From: Caulobacteraceae bacterium
Lineage (GTDB): Bacteria; Pseudomonadota; Alphaproteobacteria; Caulobacterales; Caulobacteraceae
Direction: 5' to 3'
Assembly: GCA_028290905.1 (NCBI GenBank)
Contig: JAQGIW010000247.1
Span: forward strand, 1 to 43,843
Length of the DNA stretch: 43,843 bases
The translations under genes were made by a program, and so were the position numbers. Shown in pieces: positions 26,088-35,204 of this stretch (position 1 is its first letter; every line of letters begins with the position of its first letter). A model generated the notes under the pieces. It saw only the letters and a list, made by a program, of their open reading frames with translations, was not told the origin of the DNA and searched no databases.

Positions 26088-27353
26088 ATGACGACACAAA
26101 TGACCCACCCCCTCGCCCGGCCGCTCGAACTGCCCTGCGGCGCCCTGCTCGCCAACCGGCTTGCGAAGGCGGCGATGAGCGAAGGCCTCGCCGACGCCCG
26201 TAACCATTCCACGCCGCGCCTCGAAAGGCTCTACCGGCGCTGGGCCGGTTCGGGCGCGGGCCTGCTGTTCTCCGGCAACATCCAGGTCGACCGCCGGCAC
26301 CTGGAACGACCGGGCAATGTCGTGATCGACGACGCCAGCGGCCGCGCCTCGCTGGCAAGGCTCGCCGCCGCCGGCAAATCACGAGGCGCCCACTTCTGGG
26401 CCCAGCTCAGCCACACAGGCCGTCAGGTCAGCAGCCATATCAATCCCGCCCCGCTCTCGCCGTCGGCCGTTGAGATCGACGTGATCCGGGAGGCCGGCTT
26501 CAGTTTCGCGACGCCCCGGCCCATGACCGAAGCGGAGATCGGCCGCGCGATCGACCAGTTCGCCTTCGCCGCCGGCGAAGCGCAGGCCGCCGGCTTCACC
26601 GGGGTCATCCTGCACGCGGCGCACGGTTATCTGATCTCGCAGTTCCTCAGCCCGCTCTCCAACCGCCGCACCGATCGCTGGGGCGGTTCGCTGGAAAACC
26701 GCTCGCGGTTCCTGCTCGAGGTCATCGCCGCCATCCGCGCGGTGGTCGGACCGGGCTTCCCGATCGGCGCCAAGCTCAACGCGTCGGACTTCCAGAAAGG
26801 CGGCTTCACCAACGCCGAGTGCGTCGAGCTGGTAAAGGTCCTGAACACCGCCCGCCTCGACCTGCTCGAACTGTCGGGCGGCTCGCTTGAACAGCCCAAG
26901 GTGGTCGGGATCGCCATCAAGGACGAGGGCGAGGATGGTCCGCGCGCGAGCACGGTGGCGCGCGAGGCCTATTTCGTGGCCTTCGCGGGCGCCGTGCGCG
27001 CGGTCGCCGAAATGCCGGTGATGGTCACCGGGGGCTTTCGTACCGTGGCGGGAATGGTCGAAGCGCTGGAAAACGGCGAACTGGACGTAGTGGGCCTCGG
27101 CCGGCCGCTCATCGCCGATCCCGAGGCGCCTCGGCGCCTGCTGGCCGGCGAGATCGATAGGCTCCCGACGCCGGAGGCGAGCCTCAACCTCTTCCACCTG
27201 TTGCCGTGGAACAACCTGCAGATCGAACGGCTCGCCGACGGCCTCGACCCCCACCTCTCCTTGACCGGCGAGGCCGCCGTCGAGGCGTTCAGGGACCTCG
27301 AGGGCCGCTACATGGCGGCCCTGCTGGAGCACAGGGACCGCCTCGCCGCATGA
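26088..27353 (+). CDS. NADH:flavin oxidoreductase, Old Yellow Enzyme family
   Basis: A 421-residue FMN TIM-barrel without the C-terminal FAD/NAD and Fe-S domains of 2,4-dienoyl-CoA reductase, so it is a plain ene-reductase-type member. Visible motifs are NRLAKAAMSEGLAD (flavin loop), HFWAQLSHTGRQ, LHAAHGYLISQFLSPLSNRR (substrate His pair H-A-A-H), DRWGGSLENRSRFLLEV and VTGGFRTVAGM with VGLGRPLIADPE for phosphate binding. It would reduce an activated C=C bond with NAD(P)H. First gene after the TetR operators. A second in-frame ATG four codons in is also possible; neither has a strong ribosome site. Confidence 0.92.
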   Translation: MTTQMTHPLARPLELPCGALLANRLAKAAMSEGLADARNHSTPRLERLYRRWAGSGAGLLFSGNIQVDRRHLERPGNVVIDDASGRASLARLAAAGKSRGAHFWAQLSHTGRQVSSHINPAPLSPSAVEIDVIREAGFSFATPRPMTEAEIGRAIDQFAFAAGEAQAAGFTGVILHAAHGYLISQFLSPLSNRRTDRWGGSLENRSRFLLEVIAAIRAVVGPGFPIGAKLNASDFQKGGFTNAECVELVKVLNTARLDLLELSGGSLEQPKVVGIAIKDEGEDGPRASTVAREAYFVAFAGAVRAVAEMPVMVTGGFRTVAGMVEALENGELDVVGLGRPLIADPEAPRRLLAGEIDRLPTPEASLNLFHLLPWNNLQIERLADGLDPHLSLTGEAAVEAFRDLEGRYMAALLEHRDRLAA

Positions 27354-27414
27354 GGCCCACGTGACAAGCCGAGCTGTCGCGCTCACAGTCGCCTCAGCCG
27401 CGAGGTGACGATCG

Positions 27415-27846
27415 ATGCTCTCCGCTCTCCGCGCTCTCCTCTTCCTCCTCGGCGTCTCGGCCATCTTCATCGCGGCTTCGATCCTGTTTCTGGGCGCCGA
27501 GGTGACGGCGCGGGCGGGCGAAGGAGGGTGGGCGACGCTGACGGGCTGGCGCGGTCCGGTCGGTGAAGGCTGGCCGGCCACCATGGACAGCGAGCTGCGC
27601 TTCTACGCCGCCATCTGGGGAGCCTATGGCATCCTGCTCGTCCTGGTCGCCACCAACATGGCCGCCCACATTGATCGGATACCCTGGCTGGCGGCGGTGT
27701 TCTTTGCCGGCGGGGTCGGTCGCGCCATCTCTCACCTGGTCGTGGGTCCGCCTCATCCCTTCTTCACGGTCCTGATGGCGGTGGAGCTGCTGCTGCCGCC
27801 GATCATCGTCCTGCTGTGGCGGCAAGTGCGGCGCCAGCTGCGCTGA
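27415..27846 (+). CDS. DUF4345-like membrane protein
   Basis: A 143-residue protein with four predicted membrane segments: ALLFLLGVSAIFIAASILFL, FYAAIWGAYGILLVLVATNM, WLAAVFFAGGVGRAISHLVV and FFTVLMAVELLLPPIIVLLW. The SELRFYAAIWGAYGILL segment, followed by FAGGVGRAIS and the VELLLPP end, fits DUF4345. Function unknown. It lies 61 bases after the OYE gene on the same strand, so it shares the TetR-controlled unit and may be a membrane partner or carrier. GAGG precedes the ATG. Confidence 0.8.
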   Translation: MLSALRALLFLLGVSAIFIAASILFLGAEVTARAGEGGWATLTGWRGPVGEGWPATMDSELRFYAAIWGAYGILLVLVATNMAAHIDRIPWLAAVFFAGGVGRAISHLVVGPPHPFFTVLMAVELLLPPIIVLLWRQVRRQLR

Positions 27847-27941
27847 GGCCAGCGGCAAAGGACGCGGGCCCTTCGCGCCGGATCGCTCTTGCCCGGCCGG
27901 TGCGGCGCCCGCATGGTCCCGGAAGTATCGGGAGGCGCGGT

Positions 27942-30200
27942 GTGACGGCGTTCGAGGGCCTGCGTGTAGTGGATGTGTCCCAAGGCTTGGCCGGGCCCAT
28001 GGCGACCATGCTGCTCGCGGACTTCGGCGCCGAGGTTGTGAAGGTCGAGCCGCCCGGCGGCGACCGGCTCCGCGATGCGCCGGGGTATCTGACCTGGAAC
28101 CGCGGCAAGGCGCGCACGGTCCTCGATCCGGAAACGGCCGAGGACCTTGAGGTCCTGAAGGATCTGGTCGGGGGCGCAGACGTGGCGGTGTTCGACCATG
28201 CACCGGGGCGCCTCGAGGCGCTGGGCCTGGACGGCAGGACGCTCACGGCCCGCCATCCCCGCCTGGTCCACCTGTGGGTCCCTCCGTTCGGGGTCAGTGG
28301 CCCGTGGAGCGCCCTGCCCGAACACCACGGCATGCTCGTCGGACTGACGGGGACGGCGTTCCGGCAGGGGAGCTACGCCGACCAGCCGATCTGGCACGTC
28401 ATGCCCATGGTGCTGCACGGACAGGCGGTGATGGCCGCCGGCGCCGCCGCCGCCGCGCTCAAGGACCGCTTCCGCACCGGCCTCGGCCAGGCGGTGATCG
28501 TCTCGGGCGCTCACGCCAACGCCGAGATCGCCGGCCCGCTGGGGCTGCTGGACGCGCCGGGCATGATGCAGGGCCACCCCTTGGGCGGTTCGGCCAGCTA
28601 CCGGCTCTATCAATGCGGCGACGGCGAGTGGCTGTTCCTGGCCACCCTGTTCCCGCACTTCTTCGAGCGGGCGGTGGAGGCCCTGAAGCTGCGGGAGCGC
28701 GTCGCCGGCGAGTCGCCGATATTCGATGCCGGCCTCCTGATCGAGCGCGTCTTCCGCGAAAAGACCCGGGCGGAGTGGCTGGCCGTCCTCGCCGCCCATG
28801 ACGTCCCCGCCGCTCCGGTGTCGGACCGCGCCGACTGGCTGAACAGCGGACCGTTGACGGACAACGCCTTGCGCCTGACGTTCGACCACCCCGAGCTTGG
28901 GCCGGTGGAGATGCCGGGGGCGCCCATCAAGCTGGCGGAGACCCCGGCGTCCGTTCGCGGCCTGATGCGGGAGGCGACGGCCGAAGAGTTGAAGGCCTTC
29001 GCCCGACCTCGGCCCGCGCCGGAGCCAGCCGGCGGCGGGGCCCTTCCGCCCCTGGCGGGGGTGAAGGTGCTGGACCTGGGTACAGTGATCGCCGGCGCCT
29101 ACGCCAGTTGCATCCTCGCCAACTTCGGCGCCGACGTGATCAAGATCGAATCGGCCGAGGGCGATCCCTTCCGCCCCTTCGGCCCCGGATTCACCAATCA
29201 CAACCGCGGCAAGCGGGGCCTGGGCCTCAACCTGAAGGACCCCGAGGGGCGCGCGGCCTTCCTCGACCTCGCACGCGGGGCCGATGTGGTCGTCGACAAC
29301 TATCGCCTGGGCGTTCGCCGGCGCCTGGGCATCGACTACGAGGTGCTACGGGCGGTGAACCCCAGGATCGTCTCGGCGTCGATCAACGCCTATGGCTCGA
29401 CCGGAGCGGAGGCCCACCTGCCCGGCTTCGATCCCCTGCTCCAGGCGCGCAGCGGCATGATGGCGGCCCAGGGCGGACCGGGCGAGGAACCGGTGTTCCA
29501 CTCGGTGGCGGTCAACGACGTGGCCACCGCCGCCGTCGCAGCCTTCGGGGTCATCGCGGCCCTCAACGCCCGGGAGGTCACCGGGCGCGGCCAGAACGTG
29601 GAAACCTGCCTCGCCGCCCAGAGCGCCCTCTTCCAGTCCGCCGCCCTGACCACCTGGACCGGCGCCCCGGCGCCTCCGGTGGGGGAGCGGGACTGCATCG
29701 GCTTCTCGGCGGTGGACCGCTACTACCCCTGCGCCGACGGCTGGATCACCCTCGGACTGACCACGCCGGGCCAGGCGGCGGCGCTGGAGGCGGCGCTGGG
29801 CGGCGACGACTGGGGCAGGCGGTTTCCCGACGTCCTGAACCAACCCCGGCGGGGCGACCTGGCGCGCGAGATCGCCGGCCTCCTCCGGGCGCGGCGGCGA
29901 TCCGCAGTGCTGGCCGCCCTGACAGCCGCCGGCGTCCCGGCGACGCCGGTGTTCCGCGGCGACGAGGCCCGCGGAGAGCAGTGGCTGTGGGAGAGCGGGT
30001 TCTTCGAGCTGCGCCGCCACCCCGCCTGGGGCGACATGATCGCCAGCCGGGCCTTCGCCGACTTCAGCCGCGGCGGCGCCGGCTTCACCCGCCTGGACCC
30101 GGACCTGGGCGAGCACACCGTCGAAGTTCTGCGCGAGTTCGGCTTCGACATGGACCGCATCCGCCGACTCGCCGACGCCAGGCTGATCTTCCGGGGCTGA
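27942..30200 (+). CDS. Tandem-fused CaiB/BaiF family (class III) CoA-transferase
   Basis: A 752-residue protein with two class III domains. The GTG start at 27942 follows GGGAGG. Domain 1 (about 1-365) starts FEGLRVVDVSQGLAGPMATM with FGAEVVKVEPP; domain 2 (about 375-752) starts LAGVKVLDLGTVIAGAYASC with FGADVIKIES and NRGKRGLGLNL. The catalytic Asp is present in domain 2 (D526 in VAVNDVATAAVAAFG). The aligned position in domain 1 is a leucine (in MVLHGQAVMAAG), so the N-terminal half is probably non-catalytic. Same architecture as the gene at 11703-13829, but clearly divergent from it. It would activate the acid substrate of the TetR-controlled pathway as a CoA thioester. Confidence 0.88.
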   Translation: MTAFEGLRVVDVSQGLAGPMATMLLADFGAEVVKVEPPGGDRLRDAPGYLTWNRGKARTVLDPETAEDLEVLKDLVGGADVAVFDHAPGRLEALGLDGRTLTARHPRLVHLWVPPFGVSGPWSALPEHHGMLVGLTGTAFRQGSYADQPIWHVMPMVLHGQAVMAAGAAAAALKDRFRTGLGQAVIVSGAHANAEIAGPLGLLDAPGMMQGHPLGGSASYRLYQCGDGEWLFLATLFPHFFERAVEALKLRERVAGESPIFDAGLLIERVFREKTRAEWLAVLAAHDVPAAPVSDRADWLNSGPLTDNALRLTFDHPELGPVEMPGAPIKLAETPASVRGLMREATAEELKAFARPRPAPEPAGGGALPPLAGVKVLDLGTVIAGAYASCILANFGADVIKIESAEGDPFRPFGPGFTNHNRGKRGLGLNLKDPEGRAAFLDLARGADVVVDNYRLGVRRRLGIDYEVLRAVNPRIVSASINAYGSTGAEAHLPGFDPLLQARSGMMAAQGGPGEEPVFHSVAVNDVATAAVAAFGVIAALNAREVTGRGQNVETCLAAQSALFQSAALTTWTGAPAPPVGERDCIGFSAVDRYYPCADGWITLGLTTPGQAAALEAALGGDDWGRRFPDVLNQPRRGDLAREIAGLLRARRRSAVLAALTAAGVPATPVFRGDEARGEQWLWESGFFELRRHPAWGDMIASRAFADFSRGGAGFTRLDPDLGEHTVEVLREFGFDMDRIRRLADARLIFRG

Positions 30201-30223
30201 TGGCGGAGCGCCGCCCTTGTAGC

Positions 30224-30280
30224 GCCGGCGTCCCGCCGGCATTCTTAGGGAAAGCAAGCGAGAGCAGGCGGGACGCCGGC
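30224..30280. repeat. REP-like inverted repeat
   Basis: GCCGGCGTCCCGCC (30224-30237) and GGCGGGACGCCGGC (30267-30280) are perfect 14-base inverted arms with a 29-base spacer. The left arm also folds on itself (GCCGGCG-TCC-CGCCGGC). It lies between the CoA-transferase and the dioxygenase, and is followed by CCCCGCGCTCCCGGAGG, akin to the arms of the repeat at 11582-11667. Confidence 0.7.
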
Positions 30281-30314
30281 CCTCCAACCCCGCGCTCCCG
30301 GAGGACGTGATCGC

Positions 30315-31277
30315 ATGAACGCCATGAGCCCCATCGCCCCGGCGGGTCGCGCCGACCGCTTCGATCCGGAGCACGTCGAGGCCTGGCGTCGCGACGGCGG
30401 CGTCTCGATCCACAACTTCTTCACCCCCGACGAAGTGGCGGCGGTGCGGGCCGACTTCGAGGCGGTGTTCGGCCGGAGCGGCGCGGACGAGGCGCTGGTG
30501 ATGAAGCGCGAGGGCCAGGTCGGCCGCTTCCACCCCACCCAGTTCAAGGGCGTCGCGCCGGTCCCCCTGGACTGCGGCCCCGCCCTGAACCTGATTGGGG
30601 TGCATCCGGCCCTGATCGCCTTCGCCAGGCAGGCGCTCAAGGCCGAGACGGTACATCTCTACCAGTGCCAGGCCTGGGCCAAGTTCACCGGCGAATCCGA
30701 TTACGACCAGCCCTTCCATTGCGACTTCGTCAATCACACGCTGACCGCGCCCAGCGAGGACGCGCACCAGAACTGCGTGACCATCCTCTGCTACTTCAGC
30801 GACGTCACCGAGGCGCACGGCCCCGCCCACTATGTGACCCGTCCGGACAGCCTGAAGGTCGCCGGTCCCGAGGCCACCCTGATCCGGGACGGGGATCGCC
30901 ACGCAGAAATCCAGCAGGCCTTGCTGCCCTATGAACGCTCCACCGCGGCGCCGGCCGGCAGCATCTTTCCCTACACCGTCGATATCTGGCACCGAGGCAC
31001 CAACCTGACCGCTCCGGGGGGGCATCGCTACGCCCTGATGAGCTGCTTCAAGGCGGCGGGGGACGAGGCCATAGGGTTCCACGCCTGGGCCTTCCACCAC
31101 ACACAGCCCTGGGCGCGCATCTTCGACCACGCCACGCCCGAACAGCTCGAATGCTTCGGAGTCCAGCCCCCCGGCCATCCGTTCTGGACCGAGACCACCC
31201 TTGGCCGCGCCCAGGCCCGCTATCCCGACTGGGACCTCACGCCCTACCGGGAAGCGATGGTGGCGCGCGCGGCGTAG
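30315..31277 (+). CDS. Phytanoyl-CoA dioxygenase (PhyH) family protein
   Basis: A 320-residue Fe(II)/2-oxoglutarate-dependent oxygenase. The double-stranded beta-helix facial triad is seen as H135-C-D137 (in FHCDFVNH) and H226 (in DIWHRGTNLT), with R238 (GGHRYALMSCF) placed to bind the 2-oxoglutarate carboxylate. EHVEAWRRDGGVSIHNFFTP is the usual PhyH N-terminus. GGAGGACG lies upstream of the ATG at 30315. In the TetR-controlled unit it follows the CoA-transferase, suggesting hydroxylation of a CoA ester or free acid, perhaps at a branched or cyclic position (inference). The family also includes non-CoA hydroxylases. Confidence 0.88.
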   Translation: MNAMSPIAPAGRADRFDPEHVEAWRRDGGVSIHNFFTPDEVAAVRADFEAVFGRSGADEALVMKREGQVGRFHPTQFKGVAPVPLDCGPALNLIGVHPALIAFARQALKAETVHLYQCQAWAKFTGESDYDQPFHCDFVNHTLTAPSEDAHQNCVTILCYFSDVTEAHGPAHYVTRPDSLKVAGPEATLIRDGDRHAEIQQALLPYERSTAAPAGSIFPYTVDIWHRGTNLTAPGGHRYALMSCFKAAGDEAIGFHAWAFHHTQPWARIFDHATPEQLECFGVQPPGHPFWTETTLGRAQARYPDWDLTPYREAMVARAA

Positions 31278-31293
31278 CGTCGGCGGCTCGGCC

Positions 31294-32325
31294 TCAACGG
31301 CCGGGGTCGAGGAAGAGCAACTTGAGGGTGCCGGGCCGGGGGATCGGCCGGCCGCCGGGCGTGGGGCTCGGGTCGGTGTCCGCGGCGGCGATGTAGATGC
31401 GGCCGGTCTCCGGATCGACGGCCATGGTCCGGCCGCTCTTCGCCGTCTTGATCGTCGCCACCGGAACATAGGTGTCCGGCGTTTTCTCGCGGATCACCGA
31501 CAGGGTTCCGTCCAGCCCGTTGGAGCTGAACACCAGCTTGCGGCGGCTATCGAACGCGGCCGCGTCGGTGCCTCGGCCGATCGGCACGCTCGCGACCTCC
31601 TTGCCGGTGTCGGTGTCGACCACCACCAGGCGCTCGTTGACGCAGCTCACGAACAGGCGATGGCTCGCCGCGTCGATGGCGGCGCCGTGCGGCGAGGCGC
31701 AGTCGGCGATCGGCCAATGAGCCGTGACGGTGTTCCTCCCCGTGTCGATCCGCACCACATCGCGATTTTCCTCGCCGGCCACGAAGAGGGCGCCGCGGCC
31801 GTCCGCGACGGCATATTCCAGTTTACCACCGCCATCGATGGTGGCCGCCACCGTGTTGGTCTTCGGGTCGACGACGGTGATTTTCTTCGAGTCGCCCTCG
31901 ACGACGAACACGTGGCCCGAGGCGGGGTCGAAGGCGATGGCGTCGGCATCCTTCTCGACCGGTATCCTGGCCTTGACCGCCAAGGTCTTCAGGTCGAAGG
32001 CCACCGCCAGGCCATTTTTGCCGTCATCGGTAATGCCTTCGCCGGTCGCGGTGGAGATCCCGACCCCATGCGTCCCCCCGGCAATACCCTCCACCTGCCC
32101 CAGAATCGCCCCGCTCCGCCCGTCGACGACGGTGACCCGATCGCCGTGAGCTACATACACCCGGTGCGAGGACGGATCGAAGACCACGTAGTCCCAGCGA
32201 TTGGGCTCGCCCAGGGCGACGGTCCTGGTCACGGCGTAGGTCGGGGTTAGCGGCGCCGCCGAAGCTGGAAAGGCAGGCGCCGCGAGAGTGCTCGCGAACA
32301 GGGCGGCCAGGGCAATCTTGGACAA
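31294..32325 (-). CDS. YncE-like secreted beta-propeller protein
   Basis: A 343-residue protein. A TTG start at 32323-32325 is proposed because AGGAG lies seven bases upstream and the resulting N-terminus (M)SKIALAALFASTLAAPAF is a clean signal peptide; an ATG 25 codons upstream gives a charged, unlikely leader. The mature part repeats blades of about 40 residues (VYVAHGDRVTVVDGRSGAIL, VFVVEGDSKKITVVDPKTNT, LFVSCVNERLVVVDTDTGKE), as in seven-bladed YncE/NHL-type propellers. Periplasmic, ligand unknown. The TonB receptor gene lies 100 bases upstream on the same strand, resembling the E. coli yncD/yncE neighbourhood. It is convergent with phyH, leaving 16 bases. Confidence 0.82.
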   Translation of the reverse strand: MSKIALAALFASTLAAPAFPASAAPLTPTYAVTRTVALGEPNRWDYVVFDPSSHRVYVAHGDRVTVVDGRSGAILGQVEGIAGGTHGVGISTATGEGITDDGKNGLAVAFDLKTLAVKARIPVEKDADAIAFDPASGHVFVVEGDSKKITVVDPKTNTVAATIDGGGKLEYAVADGRGALFVAGEENRDVVRIDTGRNTVTAHWPIADCASPHGAAIDAASHRLFVSCVNERLVVVDTDTGKEVASVPIGRGTDAAAFDSRRKLVFSSNGLDGTLSVIREKTPDTYVPVATIKTAKSGRTMAVDPETGRIYIAAADTDPSPTPGGRPIPRPGTLKLLFLDPGR

Positions 32326-32425
32326 AACGTTTCTCCTAGGGAATTTCTTGCTGGGTTCTCGCCATCGGACCTCGCCCTCAGGGCGGCGGTTATTCACCAC
32401 GCGCCGCCCTTCGGCAACCGAGCGG

Positions 32426-35068
32426 CTAGAAATGCGCGCGGACTCCGCCCTCGAGGGTGATATCGTAGAACTCGCGCTGAATTGGCCGGTTTACGGAACC
32501 TTCGTAGTAGCGGAGCGGCTGGTTGGTCAGGTTCTTGGCGTTGAAATAGACCGTCCAGGTCTTGTTGACCTGGTAGCTCGAACTGAGGTCGAGCAGGAAG
32601 CGCGAGTCCTGGATGGTGTCGAGCGCCTTGTCGCCGCCGAGGCCGAACAGGCTGTGGCTGATGTATTCACCCGACAGTCGCACGTTGATCCCGTAAGCCT
32701 CGTAGAACGCGGCTAGGTTCCAGGTGATCGGCGAGGTGCCGGGCAACAGGCCGTACTCGTTCAGACCCGTCATACTGGTCGCCGCATCGTATTCGAGGAT
32801 CCGGGAGTCGACATAGGTGAGATTGCCCTCGATCCCGAAACCATACAGCGGCTTGGGTAGCCAGGCGAACTTCTGGTGATAGGTCACGGTGAGACCGCGG
32901 GCGTAGGCGCTGGAGACGTTTGCGAAGGTGGTGATCGTGCCCGTCTGCCCGTTTATGAACAGCGGGTCGTTCACACCGTTCTGGATGCGCGGCACTATAT
33001 AGTTGGAGAACTCCTTGTCGAACAAGGCGATCTGCACGATGCCGGCGTTGGGGAGGTAGTACTCGAGAGACAGGTCGAAGTTGTCTCCGGTGATCGGCTT
33101 CAGGTTGGGATTGCCGCGCGTGATGGTGTTCTGGCTTTGATCGACCGTTGTGGCCGCGGTGTTCTGATTGAAGCCCGGGCGCCCGATCCCGGTGGAATAG
33201 GTGAAGCGGGCGATGACGTCGGGGCGCACGTCGTACCGGAGTTGCACCGTCGGGAACGCGTCGACGTAGCTGACCGGGCGGGCAACGAAGGATTGCGTCG
33301 TATTCCCCAGGGGGTCGGTCAGGAACTCATAGGCCCCGTAGTTGGCCTCGGTGTCTTCGACGCGGACGCCGGCCAGGACGCCCAACTTGCCGATCGTCGT
33401 GCTATACTGGACGTATCCCGCGTAGATGTTCTCCGTGTCCTTCTGGTAGCTGCCGGGATTGAAGGTGCTGCTCTGGAACAGGGTTCCCATCAGGGCGCGC
33501 ACCGCGTAGCGGTTGATCACCGGCCCATTGGTGTAGTGACCGTTGTAGTAGGGCGCGATCGCCGGTCCGGAGAATCCGGTCAGGGACACCGCGGGCGGCG
33601 TAGCGAAATTGTCGTCGAACTCGGTGATCGACTTGTCGCGCAGGCGGACCTCGCCGCCGACCTTGACCCGGTCGTTGTCGTTGACGAGGTGAACAGGGAC
33701 CGTGAGGTTCACCCCGCCGGAGTATTCCTCGTCAACATCGTAGGTATGGTTATTGCTGAGGCTGCTGAGCGTATACATCGAGGCGTCGTTCAGATTGGTC
33801 CCGGCGGGAAAGCCGAAGATCGGGTAGGGCGCGGCGGACACCTGGTCATAGGTGAACGGAACACGCGATCCCTGGAACTGGCCGCTGATGTTCCGGCGTA
33901 CGTGGAAGGTCGCCCGGCTGTAGGCGCCGTGATAGTCGAGCGCGACGTTGCCCCAGTGGTCCTCGCCGCCGATCGCGGCGACCGTGTTGCGGTGGACCTC
34001 TTCCTCGTCGGTCAGGGTCACCCACGGAATTGTCGAGCCCGTGAACCCGTTGGCGTCGGCGGGATCGACGCCGGTGGTCTGGATTTTCCGGAACAGCAGA
34101 AAGTTCTTCTTCTGCGCCTCGGTATAGCCCGCCACGTCGAGGCGGGCGTAGTAGGTATGATCCTCGTTCGGCTGGAAATCGAGCTCGCCGCCATAGCTGA
34201 ACCGGCGGCGATGGTAATCATAATAGCGCAGATCGTATTGCTTGACGGTGTTGTCGAAGGGCGGCGAGCCCTTGTCGTTGTAGCTCTCCTCCAGATCGTC
34301 CACCGCCCGGCGATCGTCCTTGCGCGAGAAGGTCAGCACGAAGGAGAACGGCGTCGGATTGGAGATGAAGCCGGCGCGCGGCGGGCTTGGCGCCTCCTCG
34401 CCGTTCTGGATCACCAGGCCCTTGTCGTCGAAGCCGAAGCGGGCGCCCAGAGCGACGTCGGCCTCGAACGGCCCGGTGTGGTCGTGCAACGGTTCGTAAC
34501 CCCAGCCCAGGGTGGCGTCGAGGAACGGCTTGGTGACGTTGGTCGCCTTGCGCGGCGTCAGCTCGATGGAGCCGCCCAGGCCCTCGGCCTCGTGATCGGG
34601 AAGGAGGGTGTAGGAGACGATGATGCCGTCGATCGCCCCGGTGGGGATGGTGTCATATTCCACCGCCCGGCCGCCGCCGCCGGACGCCGTGCCGCCAGGG
34701 TTGGTGTTCAGCAGCGGAACGCCGCCGTAGGTCGCGCCATCGAGGTTGGCGTCGATGCCGCGGATCTGCACGAAGCGGCCCTCGCCGGTGTCGGCCGACA
34801 GCGAGATGCCCGGCAGACGGCCAAGCGCCTCGGCGGCGTTGAAGTCGGGGTATTTCTGAAGGGTTTCCGCCGACTGCACGGTGATCAGGTTCGGCGCCGT
34901 CATCTGAAGGACGCGGGCCTTCACCTCCTGGCGCGGCGCCGTCACCACCACCTCGGTGACCGACGAGCCCGTGTCCGCCGCCGTTTCGTCCGCCGCCAGG
35001 GCGTTGGACCCGAGAGCCAGAACACTGGCCGACGACATCAGCGCCACGGCGCCGGATTTGATCCGCAT
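32426..35068 (-). CDS. TonB-dependent outer-membrane receptor
   Basis: An 880-residue receptor. The start at 35068 (MRIKSGAVALMSSASVLALG) follows AGGAA and gives a signal peptide ending near ALAADE; a longer form from 35095 is possible. The N-terminal TEVVVTAPRQEVKA looks like a TonB box and plug start. The plug has LGRLPGISLSADTGEGRFVQ and IRGIDANLDGATYGGVPL. The barrel ends in a terminal strand finishing with F (GGVRAHF), as required for BAM insertion. No N-terminal STN signalling domain. The plug type is the one common among carbohydrate/xenobiotic receptors of Caulobacterales and Xanthomonas, but the substrate is unknown. Probably co-transcribed with the YncE-like gene. Confidence 0.93.
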   Translation of the reverse strand: MRIKSGAVALMSSASVLALGSNALAADETAADTGSSVTEVVVTAPRQEVKARVLQMTAPNLITVQSAETLQKYPDFNAAEALGRLPGISLSADTGEGRFVQIRGIDANLDGATYGGVPLLNTNPGGTASGGGGRAVEYDTIPTGAIDGIIVSYTLLPDHEAEGLGGSIELTPRKATNVTKPFLDATLGWGYEPLHDHTGPFEADVALGARFGFDDKGLVIQNGEEAPSPPRAGFISNPTPFSFVLTFSRKDDRRAVDDLEESYNDKGSPPFDNTVKQYDLRYYDYHRRRFSYGGELDFQPNEDHTYYARLDVAGYTEAQKKNFLLFRKIQTTGVDPADANGFTGSTIPWVTLTDEEEVHRNTVAAIGGEDHWGNVALDYHGAYSRATFHVRRNISGQFQGSRVPFTYDQVSAAPYPIFGFPAGTNLNDASMYTLSSLSNNHTYDVDEEYSGGVNLTVPVHLVNDNDRVKVGGEVRLRDKSITEFDDNFATPPAVSLTGFSGPAIAPYYNGHYTNGPVINRYAVRALMGTLFQSSTFNPGSYQKDTENIYAGYVQYSTTIGKLGVLAGVRVEDTEANYGAYEFLTDPLGNTTQSFVARPVSYVDAFPTVQLRYDVRPDVIARFTYSTGIGRPGFNQNTAATTVDQSQNTITRGNPNLKPITGDNFDLSLEYYLPNAGIVQIALFDKEFSNYIVPRIQNGVNDPLFINGQTGTITTFANVSSAYARGLTVTYHQKFAWLPKPLYGFGIEGNLTYVDSRILEYDAATSMTGLNEYGLLPGTSPITWNLAAFYEAYGINVRLSGEYISHSLFGLGGDKALDTIQDSRFLLDLSSSYQVNKTWTVYFNAKNLTNQPLRYYEGSVNRPIQREFYDITLEGGVRAHF

Positions 35069-35204
35069 ACTGAATTCCTGACTGAAAGCGCCCATGGCGC
35101 AGGTGTGTTGTTGCGCCGCTCGCGTTAGGCGCCGTGCGCAACAGGTCCGTGACAAGGCGCCGAGATTGAAAATGAAGTCCGGAGGTGTTGCAGGCGCGCA
35201 ACGC

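Noticed and set aside
32876-35128. A very long open frame on the plus strand, antisense to the TonB receptor
   Set aside because: It is a mirror frame caused by GC-rich codons; the minus strand carries a signal peptide, plug motifs and a terminal aromatic strand, while the plus frame has no motif.
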